A stretch of 10,037 nt of DNA from the NCBI GenBank assembly GCA_021789565.1, contig JAJYJL010000173.1, positions 1 through 10,037 on the forward strand, read 5' to 3'. Position numbers and translations under genes: made by a program. Source of the DNA: Acidobacteriota bacterium. GTDB taxonomy: Bacteria; Acidobacteriota; Terriglobia; UBA7540. How positions within the stretch are numbered: position 1 is the stretch's first letter; every line of letters starts with the position of its first letter. This document shows positions 1-5,669 of this stretch, in pieces. The notes under the pieces are model-generated. The model saw only the letters and a program-made list of their open reading frames with translations. It was not told the origin of the DNA and did not search any database.

Positions 1-35
1 ATGAGATTAATACTGAGCGATGGTCCAGGCTGTTT

Positions 36-533
36 TCAAGTTCCCGAGCGGCTTGCTTTTCGGCGATCACGGAAGAACTGCCGAAGAATGGCTGCGCACT
101 CTTCCTGGAGGATTCCGCTGTCAAACACAACGTGGTGGTTCAACTGCGGATTGTTGAGCACGGCAAGCACCGAGCCACAGGCGCCTGCTTTCGGGTCCAT
201 GGCTCCCACAACCAGCCTCTGAATGCGCGCCTGGACAATGGCCCCAACGCACATCGCACAAGGCTCGATTGTAACATACAGCGTGCACCCCGGCAGGCGG
301 TAGTTCCCCAGCTTGCGTCCGGCGCGGCGCAGCGCCAGGATCTCCGCATGGGCCGAAGGATCGTTCAGATGGATAGGTCGGTTATGGGCGCGGGCGATGA
401 CGACTCCATCGCAGACCACCACTGCTCCCACCGGAACTTCACCTTCGCGGCTGCCCCGACATGCCTGGCGAAGGGCCTCCCGCATGTACGGGCTGTCCAA
501 GTCCATCACGTGACGCTTTTCACCGCCTTGCAT
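36..533 (-). CDS. tadA: tRNA-specific adenosine deaminase TadA
   Basis: This is a cytosolic zinc deaminase that converts adenosine to inosine at the wobble position (34) of tRNA-Arg(ACG), which allows decoding of CGN codons. The cytidine/deoxycytidylate deaminase fold is visible throughout its 165 residues, the usual TadA length. H62-A63-E64 supplies a zinc ligand and the proton-shuttling glutamate. P91-C92-A93-M94-C95 supplies the two cysteine ligands. The N-terminal part (M17-REAL, then GEVPVGAVVV at 31-40) and the segment MDPKAGACGS (112-121) are typical of TadA rather than of free-base deaminases. The ATG at 533 is preferred over the in-frame ATG at 506 because AGGA lies 7 bases upstream of it, while the inner ATG has no well-spaced ribosome site. 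It is divergent from the sugar isomerase gene and appears to be transcribed alone. A guanine deaminase-like or generic nucleoside deaminase is the only alternative and is less likely. Confidence 0.92.
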   Translation of the reverse strand: MQGGEKRHVMDLDSPYMREALRQACRGSREGEVPVGAVVVCDGVVIARAHNRPIHLNDPSAHAEILALRRAGRKLGNYRLPGCTLYVTIEPCAMCVGAIVQARIQRLVVGAMDPKAGACGSVLAVLNNPQLNHHVVFDSGILQEECAAILRQFFRDRRKASRSGT

Positions 534-709
534 CCCTGTATCCTAGCATCTTTAGGACGTGGTATGATCTGTGCGGCGGCGGGGAAGTCCTGACATTACA
601 ATGGCCTGCGTGCGGAGCGGCCGTGTCCTCTGTTCGTCTCCCTCTGCTTGTTCAGTGGCCGTGTTAGGCTTGTTTTCTGAACTAACATTTCCAAGGAGGA
701 AGTGCTTCC
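534..709. other. Divergent intergenic region between tadA and the sugar isomerase gene
   Basis: This 176-bp gap must carry the start signals for both tadA (leftward) and the isomerase gene (rightward). I find no convincing -35/-10 pair on either strand. I also looked for the small SRP RNA, which neighbours tadA in some bacteria, and its conserved GGTCAGG/GGAAGGAAGCAGC core is absent. The only clear element is the strong ribosome site at 693-700. Confidence 0.4.
693..700 (+). promoter_or_regulatory. Strong Shine-Dalgarno (AAGGAGGA) for the sugar isomerase gene
   Basis: AAGGAGGA ends 9 bases before the ATG at 710. This fixes that ATG as the start; the in-frame ATG at 719 would be 18 bases from the site. 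Confidence 0.85.
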
Positions 710-1588
710 ATGAGTTCCATGGATCGAAGAGATTTTCTCCGGGCCGGCGCCGTGGCTTCAGCGGCTTTGATGGCGGTGGGTAGGAGCCTGGAATTATACG
801 CCGACCCTTATGGAATTCCGGTCGGTTTGCAGCTTTACACGGTGCGGAGGCAGCTTGACAAGGATTTTGCAGGGACGCTGCGCAAGGTAGCCTCCATCGG
901 CTACACGCAGGTGCAGTTCTCCGGCTTTCACAACCAGCCGGTCCCCAAGATCAAGCGCCTGATTGATCAGCTTGGCCTGAAGACCGCCGCCGGCCATTTT
1001 GACTACGATCTGTTCAAGTCGAACCTGTCTCAGGTGACCGACGCTGCTCACACGCTCGGCATGAGTTATGTCGTTCTCTCTTCGGTCCCGGAATCCTACC
1101 GGCACTCGATAGACGGCTACAAGCGGGCGGCTGAATTCTTCAACAAGACGGGCGAGGGTTGCAGAAAAGCCGGCCTTCATTACGGATACCACACTCACAA
1201 CCTGGACTTCGAAAAGTTCGGCAACACCATCGCGCTGGATCTGATGCTGCAGCACACCGACCCGGCCTCCGTCTGTTTTGAGATGGATTGTTTCTGGGTC
1301 ACGCGCGCCGGCTACGATCCTGTGGTTTACATGAACAAATATCCGGGGCGCTTTCCGGTCCTGCACATCAAGGACGAACGCAAGCACTTTCCGCCGACGG
1401 CCACCGGCCCCACTCCTGATGCGGCTTTTGCGCCGGTGGGCAAGGGCATCATCAACTGGAAGCGGATTTTCAAGGCGGCGCCCAGGGGCGGCCTGAAATA
1501 CTATTATGTTGAGCAGGACGAGACCGAGCTTCCGGTTTTCCAGGCCATCAAGATCAGTTACGACTATCTTCACCATCTCAAGGTTTAG
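710..1588 (+). CDS. Tat-exported sugar phosphate isomerase/epimerase family protein (xylose isomerase-like TIM barrel)
   Basis: The 292-residue protein belongs to the AP endonuclease 2/xylose isomerase-like TIM-barrel family, whose members isomerise or epimerise sugars or inositol derivatives using a divalent metal. A twin-arginine signal starts it: D5-R6-R7-D8-F9-L10 followed by an alanine-rich stretch to about residue 24, so the mature protein is probably periplasmic or surface-exposed. The barrel begins at GIPVGLQLYTVR (about 35-46). Likely metal ligands are E168 in the HTHNLDFE segment (161-168), D193 in FEMDCFW (190-196), H219 in LHIKDE (218-223) and E268 in YYVEQDE (265-271); VGKGIINWKRIF precedes the last strand. 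The substrate cannot be read from the sequence. A DUF488 gene follows after 21 bases and may share the transcript. Family assignment is firm; enzymatic role is inferred. Confidence 0.85.
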   Translation: MSSMDRRDFLRAGAVASAALMAVGRSLELYADPYGIPVGLQLYTVRRQLDKDFAGTLRKVASIGYTQVQFSGFHNQPVPKIKRLIDQLGLKTAAGHFDYDLFKSNLSQVTDAAHTLGMSYVVLSSVPESYRHSIDGYKRAAEFFNKTGEGCRKAGLHYGYHTHNLDFEKFGNTIALDLMLQHTDPASVCFEMDCFWVTRAGYDPVVYMNKYPGRFPVLHIKDERKHFPPTATGPTPDAAFAPVGKGIINWKRIFKAAPRGGLKYYYVEQDETELPVFQAIKISYDYLHHLKV

Positions 1589-1598
1589 AGTGAAGTGT

Positions 1599-1603
1599 GG
1601 AGG
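1599..1603 (+). promoter_or_regulatory. Shine-Dalgarno (GGAGG) that fixes the DUF488 start
   Basis: GGAGG sits 6 bases before the ATG at 1610. The upstream in-frame GTG at 1595 overlaps this site's surroundings and has no ribosome site of its own, so the shorter product is preferred. Confidence 0.7.
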
Positions 1604-1609
1604 CGCAAG

Positions 1610-1987
1610 ATGCCGGTAAAAATCAGCCGGGCCTACGACGAGCCTGCCGCCCGCGACGGCGTTCGCATCCTGGTGGACGGCCTGTGGCCCCGCGGGGTAA
1701 AGAAAGCTGATCTCAAAATCAGCGCGTGGGAGAAATCGATTGCGCCGTCCAAAGCCCTGCGAACCTGGTACGGGCACGATCCCGCAAAGTGGCCGGAATT
1801 TCGCAAACGATATCGCAAAGAGCTTGAGGAACCGCCGCGCAGGGAAGCTCTCGATCGGCTCGTCAATATGGCGAGGCAGGGAACCCTCACGCTCGTCTTC
1901 GGCACCCGCGACGCCGAACACTCCAATGCCGCCGTCATCGCAGAGGCGATTCAATCCGAGTTGAAGGGCGGCGAGAAAAGGCAGTGA
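1610..1987 (+). CDS. DUF488 family protein (YeaO-like)
   Basis: This small soluble protein (125 residues, normal for the family) is recognised by the conserved DUF488 blocks. These are LVDGLWPRGV at 21-30 (usually LVDRLWPRG), the segment W40-EKSIAPSKALRTWYGHDPAKW-61 with its HDP triad at 56-58, the basic FRKRYRKEL stretch at 64-72, and GTRDAEHSNA at 98-107. There is no signal peptide or membrane segment. The biochemical function of the family is not established. The gene lies 21 bases behind the sugar isomerase gene in the same direction, so co-transcription is plausible, although the pairing gives no clear functional hint. The start at 1610 is chosen from its ribosome site rather than the GTG at 1595. 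Confidence 0.88.
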   Translation: MPVKISRAYDEPAARDGVRILVDGLWPRGVKKADLKISAWEKSIAPSKALRTWYGHDPAKWPEFRKRYRKELEEPPRREALDRLVNMARQGTLTLVFGTRDAEHSNAAVIAEAIQSELKGGEKRQ

Positions 1988-2192
1988 CAGGTGGCGAGTG
2001 ATGGATAATGAGCGGGCCGTGGCGCCTGTTTTGTGCCGTGGCCGCCCCCTACCCCTTACGTTGGCTTCAATTTGTCCTCGACGTAAAGCGCGGGTGGCGT
2101 CCCGCAGTGCGGGTCGCGCCCTTTGCGATGTATGCGGCCCTTCTTTCACAACATTAGGCGCTATCCTGACGTCACTGATGTAGAATGGCGCC

Positions 2193-2336
2193 GTGTCCCG
2201 GCAGAAGCACTACAACCGCGAAAAACACCTTCGCTTTCTGACCCGGAGCATTTATCACCGGACGAGGCTGTTTGATTCAGAAAGATTTCGGCAGCGTTGG
2301 TGTGATCGCATACATTCCAAACTACGGAAGGTATTC
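2193..2336 (+). pseudogene. N-terminal remnant of a REP-associated tyrosine transposase (RAYT, IS200/IS605-related)
   Basis: The frame opening at the GTG at 2193 begins with about 40 residues that look like the start of RAYT transposases: a QKHYNREKHLRFLT segment and then RTRLFDSERFRQRW. Intact RAYTs are typically about 150-250 residues and carry a His-hydrophobic-His (HUH) motif and a catalytic tyrosine further on. Neither is present here. The similarity fades after about residue 40, and the frame then runs into the hairpin repeats from 2337. The gene is therefore a truncated relic. It lies directly beside REP-like hairpins, the substrates expected for this transposase family. The boundaries are approximate and the match is from memory of family sequences, not from a search. 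Confidence 0.55.
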
Positions 2337-2489
2337 GCCCGCGAAATTGCGGCCCCGGCACGAGGATTTTTGCGAAAGGGCACGGATTCATCCGTGCCGA
2401 AACGCAAAGCACGATCGGGCGGCTTTAGCCGCTGGCTTTTGCGTCCACGGACACGCGATTCAGGGGCTGAAGCCCGCGAAATTGCCGCC
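2337..2489 (+). repeat. Direct repeat pair of 18 bp bounding the first REP-like hairpins
   Basis: GCCCGCGAAATTGCGGCC at 2337-2354 recurs as GCCCGCGAAATTGCCGCC at 2472-2489 with 17 of 18 bases identical, 135 bases apart. The first copy starts where the transposase similarity ends. The second overlaps a GGGC-TGAA-GCCC hairpin (2464-2475). Between them also lies GCGGC-TTTA-GCCGC (2419-2432). Confidence 0.75.
2367..2408 (-). repeat. REP-like hairpin A (TGAA loop on the minus strand)
   Basis: The core at 2379-2398 is a perfect 8-bp stem, GGCACGGA/TCCGTGCC, with the 4-base loop TTCA, which is TGAA on the minus strand. An outer 6-bp inverted repeat, TTTGCG (2369-2374) and CGCAAA (2403-2408), extends it. 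Read on the minus strand, the stem is followed by CTTTCGCAAAAA (2378-2367). The same flank follows hairpin B in the other orientation. Confidence 0.8.
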
Positions 2490-2496
2490 CTTTTAC

Positions 2497-2527
2497 GGCA
2501 CGACTGAAGTCGTGCCCTTTCACAAAA
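2497..2527 (+). repeat. REP-like hairpin B (TGAA loop)
   Basis: This is a perfect 8-bp stem GGCACGAC/GTCGTGCC (2497-2504 and 2509-2516) around the loop TGAA, followed by CTTTCACAAAA (2517-2527). It is inverted relative to hairpin A and differs from it at the inner stem positions on both sides, so pairing is kept. Confidence 0.8.
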
Positions 2528-2530
2528 GCC

Positions 2531-2580
2531 TCCACGACGAATAAAATCGTGCCCTTTCACAAAACTCGTGCCGCTTTCTC
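2531..2580 (+). repeat. Partial REP-like copies behind hairpin B
   Basis: The 18-base string TCGTGCCCTTTCACAAAA at 2510-2527 is repeated exactly at 2547-2564. In the second copy the left arm is decayed, with only CACGA at 2533-2537 left to pair. A third, weaker right half (TCGTGCCGCTTTC, 2566-2578) follows. This looks like a degraded tandem array of the same element. Confidence 0.65.
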
Positions 2581-2683
2581 TTCAAGGCAGTTCATCCAAT
2601 GCCCGATGCAAAAGGGGCGGGCGGCGCGGTTTCTGCGATGTCTGCGAATTGCGGGCCGCGCGCACGTCATTCCGGTCCTGCTT

Positions 2684-2795
2684 CCCGTCATGCTGAGGAG
2701 CCAAAGAGCGACGAGGAACCTGCTTTCTTCATTTTCCAAACGACTGGCAGGGAAAAGCAGGTTCTTCGGCCGGAAACCGGCCTCAGAATGACGGG
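2684..2795 (+). mobile_element. MITE-like palindromic repeat, copy 1
   Basis: The ends form an imperfect inverted repeat: CCCGTCATGCTGAGG (2684-2698) against CCTCAGAATGACGGG (2781-2795), 14 of 15 pairing. An inner inverted repeat GAACCTGCTTT (2716-2726) / AAAGCAGGTTC (2754-2764) is perfect. It codes for nothing recognisable, and no clear target-site duplication is visible. Copy 2 lies about 50 bases downstream in the same orientation. Confidence 0.7.
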
Positions 2796-2841
2796 CATGG
2801 ACGCCCGGCAGTCCATCCACCTCACAAACCAATTACCTCGC

Positions 2842-2943
2842 CGTCATGCCGAGGAGCCGAAGAGCGACGAGGAACCTGCTTTGTTTTTTCGGTCTTTGCG
2901 CCAAAAGCAGATTCCTCTCCCGCACTGCGGGATCGGAATGACG
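2842..2943 (+). mobile_element. MITE-like palindromic repeat, copy 2
   Basis: The left 41 bases (2842-2882) match copy 1 (2686-2726) at 39 positions. The right end, TCGGAATGACG (2933-2943), pairs with the left end CGTCATGCCGA. The inner repeat GAACCTGCTTT (2872-2882) faces AAAGCAGATTC (2904-2914) with one mismatch. The centre differs from copy 1, and the right arm carries a CCCGCA-C-TGCGGG palindrome (2919-2931) like the one at 2101-2113. Confidence 0.7.
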
Positions 2944-3017
2944 TTAGCATTGTTCAGCGAATTTATAACTCGGGACACTACAGATGTTTGCAAAATATAG
3001 CGACGGTTCGCCATTGC

Positions 3018-3067
3018 AGTGCCGCTGTCCCGGCGGCAATTTTCAAGTCCGGCAAGATGCCGGCACT
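3018..3067. repeat. Nested palindromic element
   Basis: Outer arms AGTGCCG (3018-3024) and CGGCACT (3061-3067) are perfectly complementary. Inside the right half is CCGGCA-AGA-TGCCGG (3049-3063). It is about 50 bp long, has no coding potential and lies upstream of the GH36-like gene's likely promoter. Confidence 0.5.
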
Positions 3068-3118
3068 ACGAAGCCCCGTCACTGTATGATGCAATCCTCA
3101 ATAATCACCCGCTGACTG

Positions 3119-3127
3119 TGATATAAA
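3119..3127 (+). promoter_or_regulatory. Candidate extended -10 promoter for the GH36-like gene
   Basis: TG-A-TATAAA at 3119-3127 matches an extended -10 element (TGnTATAAT with one difference). It lies about 80 bases upstream of the ATG at 3206 in an AT-rich pocket. No good -35 hexamer is present at the expected distance, which extended -10 promoters can tolerate. This is a motif match only. Confidence 0.3.
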
Positions 3128-3205
3128 ATTTCCGGCTGGCCAGGATGGACGGCATGGAGTTTGTGTGCCCATTAGAACTACATCTTGCATGTGGCGAGGT
3201 TTGTG

Positions 3206-5422
3206 ATGAACAGGAGAAGCTTTCTGGTTCGAGGGACGGCGGCGATTGGGCTGGCCGTGCCGGGAAGAGTTTTGGAATCGACGCAGGCGCCCCGCGAAAG
3301 TTTCCACGCGTTTAACGGCGTTGAATATTCCGCAGCCAATTCTCCAGCGGAAAACTTCACGGCAGCGGCCTACGTCCGCACGGAAGCTGAGGGCGAGACA
3401 AAGTCGTGGTCGATTGGGAACGGGCTTGTTGAGCGCACGCTCAAATTTTCGCCGGCGCGCGGACTCTTTACCGAAACTTTTCGACACAAGGTGAGCGGAA
3501 GGGATTTTCTGATGAAAGACCGCTCAGGAATTCACGCGGGCGCCGAGTTCACGTTCCAGGCGGATTCCGAAAACTTCAGCGGCGCAACTGGCGGCCCGCC
3601 GGCCCATTTCACTCTTGATGGCTCTCAGACAAAAGACCTGCAGCCTTCGGGCAAACTCCTGGAAATCGCGCTGAAGGGCAGGGAGAAGCCTCTTGCTGTT
3701 TCGGTGTTCTACGCCGTGTATGCGGGTCATCCGGTGGTCCGCAAATGGCTTTCGATCAGGAACAGCGGAAGCCATACGATCACGCTTTCGCACCTGGTGT
3801 TTGAAGCCCTGGACCTGATGTCGGGGCCGCCGGATGAGGAGATCCTGCGGGCTTTTTACGGCGTCCAGCCGCGGGAGATCTTTTTTACGGGCCGGGTTGA
3901 AGACGCCGCCATCCTGCAGATGAATCCCCAAACGCGGGAAGGGTTCATTTTGATGAATGAAGCGCCGGGATGGATGAAGCGGACGGAGATGAACGGCTGG
4001 GGCCGCAGCGTCAGTGTCATGTTCGACACCGACATTTTTCCTTTTGAGCGGCGTGTTGCTCCGGGAGAAACCTGGACCAGCGCAAAGTCGTCCATCGCCT
4101 TCTTTCTCGAAGACCGCCCTGCCACGGAACCCCGCCGGGTGATGCCCCGCTACACTTCGCAGGTCCTGATGCGGAAGGGCGCTTCATACCAGCCGCCCTG
4201 GATCTACAACACCTGGGAACCGTTCCAGCGCGGCATTAACAGCAGCATTGCCATGGAACTGATCAAGACTGCCGGCCGCATGGGCCTTGATATCTTCACC
4301 ATCGACGACGGGTGGCAGGCCGAATACGGAGAGAACGACATCAACCTTCAGGCTTTTCCCCGCGGCCTGGATGAAATCCAGCGGGCTGTTGCAAAAGAAA
4401 AGATGCGACTGGGCCTCTGGGTCCCGCTTGCCGCCATCAGCACCCGAAGTAAGGTTTACCGGGAGCATCCGGAATGGGTTTGCCGTGATGAGAACGGCCG
4501 GCCGAAATTGAGCCGCACCATGGCCGGCGAGAGCGCCGTGATGTGCCTGGCCAGTCCCTACCGGGAAGTAGCGGCGCGCAGAATCAGCGACCTGATTTCC
4601 CGCTACGATCTGGCCTACGTCAAGATTGATCTCACCACGGTTTTCAATGCCTATGGGGAACGCCCGGGATGCTATGCCGCCGGGCACTTCCACAAGACGT
4701 GGGCGGAATCGCTGGAGCGCATTTATGAAGGCATGAAGTATGTGACCGAATACATTTATCGCCGCCACCCCGATGTCCTGCTTGACCTGACCTTTGAGTT
4801 GTGGGGACAGAAGCACGTGATTGATTACGGCCTGCTCGATGCCGGAGACCTGGACTGGATGAGCAATGTGGAAGACGCTGCCGCGACCTCAGCGGGACCT
4901 CGCCAGGCGCGGACCCTGCTTTACCACCGGTCACTGGCCATCCCGGTTGAAACCATGCTGATTGGCAACCTCAGGGCCGAAACGCCCGGCATTGAAGAAC
5001 GATTTGCCACCGCCTGCGGATCGGCGCCCCTGCTGCTCGGTGATCTTCGGCAACTCGGTCCTTCGCAAGTGGAGTGGTACGCGGAGAAGATTGCGTGGTT
5101 CAAAAACCTCCGCCGCAGCATCAACCTCAGTGAGGGATTTTTCCCGCTGGGCGACTGGTTGCAGCCGAAATCGACGACGTGGGACGGATTCGCCCGGCTC
5201 AGCGGCGAGGGTGAGGGCATGATAGTCGTTTTCAAAAATGAATCGAATGTCAGCAGTGTGAGTGTGAAGATACCCGATGACGTGGACGGGAAATTCAAGC
5301 TTCATTCTGTGATGACAGGCGGTTCCATCGGAACTTTTTCCGGCGGGCAAATCAGAAGTGGCGTGGTTCTGCCCATTCCGCCTGAGCACAAAGTACAAAT
5401 TGTCGAAGTCCGAAAAGCGTGA
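3206..5422 (+). CDS. Tat-exported GH36-like alpha-galactosidase-type glycoside hydrolase
   Basis: This 738-residue protein probably hydrolyses alpha-galactosides or related alpha-linked sugars outside the cytoplasm. A twin-arginine signal (N2-R3-R4-S5-F6-L7, hydrophobic to about residue 20) opens it. The layout is that of clan GH-D/GH36: an N-terminal beta-supersandwich (about 50-315), a TIM barrel (about 330-640) and a C-terminal beta domain. Barrel landmarks are IYNTWEPF (333-340), DDGW (367-370), a following FPRGL, GLWVPLA, and YVKIDLTT, where D475 is the predicted nucleophile. The classical CSGGGGR and SDNTD motifs are replaced by FELWGQKHVIDYG and DWMSNVED (550-557), so the usual acid/base aspartate position may be N554, with E556 or D557 as substitutes. 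This suggests a divergent subfamily, and substrate is uncertain. The ATG at 3206 is chosen for its GAGG 6 bases upstream (3196-3199) and because it starts the Tat motif; a TTG at 3185 would add seven residues. It stands alone on its strand. Confidence 0.8.
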   Translation: MNRRSFLVRGTAAIGLAVPGRVLESTQAPRESFHAFNGVEYSAANSPAENFTAAAYVRTEAEGETKSWSIGNGLVERTLKFSPARGLFTETFRHKVSGRDFLMKDRSGIHAGAEFTFQADSENFSGATGGPPAHFTLDGSQTKDLQPSGKLLEIALKGREKPLAVSVFYAVYAGHPVVRKWLSIRNSGSHTITLSHLVFEALDLMSGPPDEEILRAFYGVQPREIFFTGRVEDAAILQMNPQTREGFILMNEAPGWMKRTEMNGWGRSVSVMFDTDIFPFERRVAPGETWTSAKSSIAFFLEDRPATEPRRVMPRYTSQVLMRKGASYQPPWIYNTWEPFQRGINSSIAMELIKTAGRMGLDIFTIDDGWQAEYGENDINLQAFPRGLDEIQRAVAKEKMRLGLWVPLAAISTRSKVYREHPEWVCRDENGRPKLSRTMAGESAVMCLASPYREVAARRISDLISRYDLAYVKIDLTTVFNAYGERPGCYAAGHFHKTWAESLERIYEGMKYVTEYIYRRHPDVLLDLTFELWGQKHVIDYGLLDAGDLDWMSNVEDAAATSAGPRQARTLLYHRSLAIPVETMLIGNLRAETPGIEERFATACGSAPLLLGDLRQLGPSQVEWYAEKIAWFKNLRRSINLSEGFFPLGDWLQPKSTTWDGFARLSGEGEGMIVVFKNESNVSSVSVKIPDDVDGKFKLHSVMTGGSIGTFSGGQIRSGVVLPIPPEHKVQIVEVRKA

Positions 5423-5669
5423 AGACAGCAGAAGGAAGTAGGAAATAGGGCGTAGGTGGAAGGCAGGAGCCCGCAGGCAGAAGGCAGTACGCAATAGCAA
5501 CTGCCGCGCTGAAGGGCGGCGCCACAAAAGACCCCTCACCTGCCGTCGTACCTCCGGCACCTTCTCCCCTCGGAGAGGGCCTGGGGTTGCGGGGTGCGGT
5601 CGTTATGGCAGGGCTGAAGCCCTGCCCTCCTAAAATTAATGTCCGTCTTTCGCAAAACGTTCCCGGTCG
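5423..5669. other. Convergent intergenic region made of repeats
   Basis: The GH36-like gene and the efflux operon converge here with no gene between. 5431-5503 is a purine-rich imperfect repeat of GGCAGNA-like units. 5532-5594 is a C-rich then G-rich near-palindrome (CCCCTCACC, then TTCTCCCC, then GGAGAGGG and GGGGTTGCGGGG). 5607-5657 is a REP-like hairpin, listed separately. No U-tract terminator is evident for either side. Confidence 0.6.
5607..5657 (+). repeat. REP-like hairpin E (TGAA loop), possible bidirectional terminator
   Basis: This is a perfect 8-bp stem GGCAGGGC/GCCCTGCC (5607-5614 and 5619-5626) around TGAA. It has the same plan and the same GGCA/TGCC ends as hairpins A and B 3 kb away, but a different, fully compensated inner stem. 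The flank motif CTTTCGCAAAA recurs at 5647-5657, displaced by about 20 bases. Its position between converging transcripts would allow it to act as a terminator for either, though there is no strong U run. Confidence 0.65.

Larger units (their letters stand above)
1988..3205. other. 1.2-kb gene-free, repeat-rich intergenic region
   Basis: There is no intact gene between the DUF488 gene and the GH36-like gene. Listed separately are a RAYT transposase remnant, a REP-like hairpin cluster, two MITE-like repeats, a nested palindrome and a candidate promoter. The first 200 bases (1988-2192) hold only a short palindrome, CCCGCA-G-TGCGGG at 2101-2113, and no recognisable gene. Open frames across the region are repeat translations, not proteins. 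Confidence 0.8.

Noticed and set aside
132..593. 153-codon plus-strand frame opposite tadA
   Set aside because: It is a shadow of tadA, whose zinc-binding motifs on the minus strand are unambiguous.
541..709. Possible small SRP RNA (4.5S) next to tadA
   Set aside because: This arrangement exists in some bacteria, but the conserved GGTCAGG and GGAAGGAAGCAGC core is not present on either strand.
794..2149. 451-codon open frame on the minus strand across the isomerase and DUF488 genes
   Set aside because: It is antisense to two genes with clear family motifs, spans both of them and the gap between, and resembles no family. It is a by-product of GC-rich codon use.
2337..2943. Possible CRISPR array
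   Set aside because: Repeats are palindromic, of different families, irregularly spaced and in both orientations. There are no equal-length spacers and no cas genes.
2599..3000. 133-codon plus-strand frame with a repeated RHAEEPKSDEEPA peptide
   Set aside because: The peptide repeat is the translation of the two MITE-like left arms, which happen to be 156 bases (52 codons) apart and so stay in frame. There is no ribosome site or family match.
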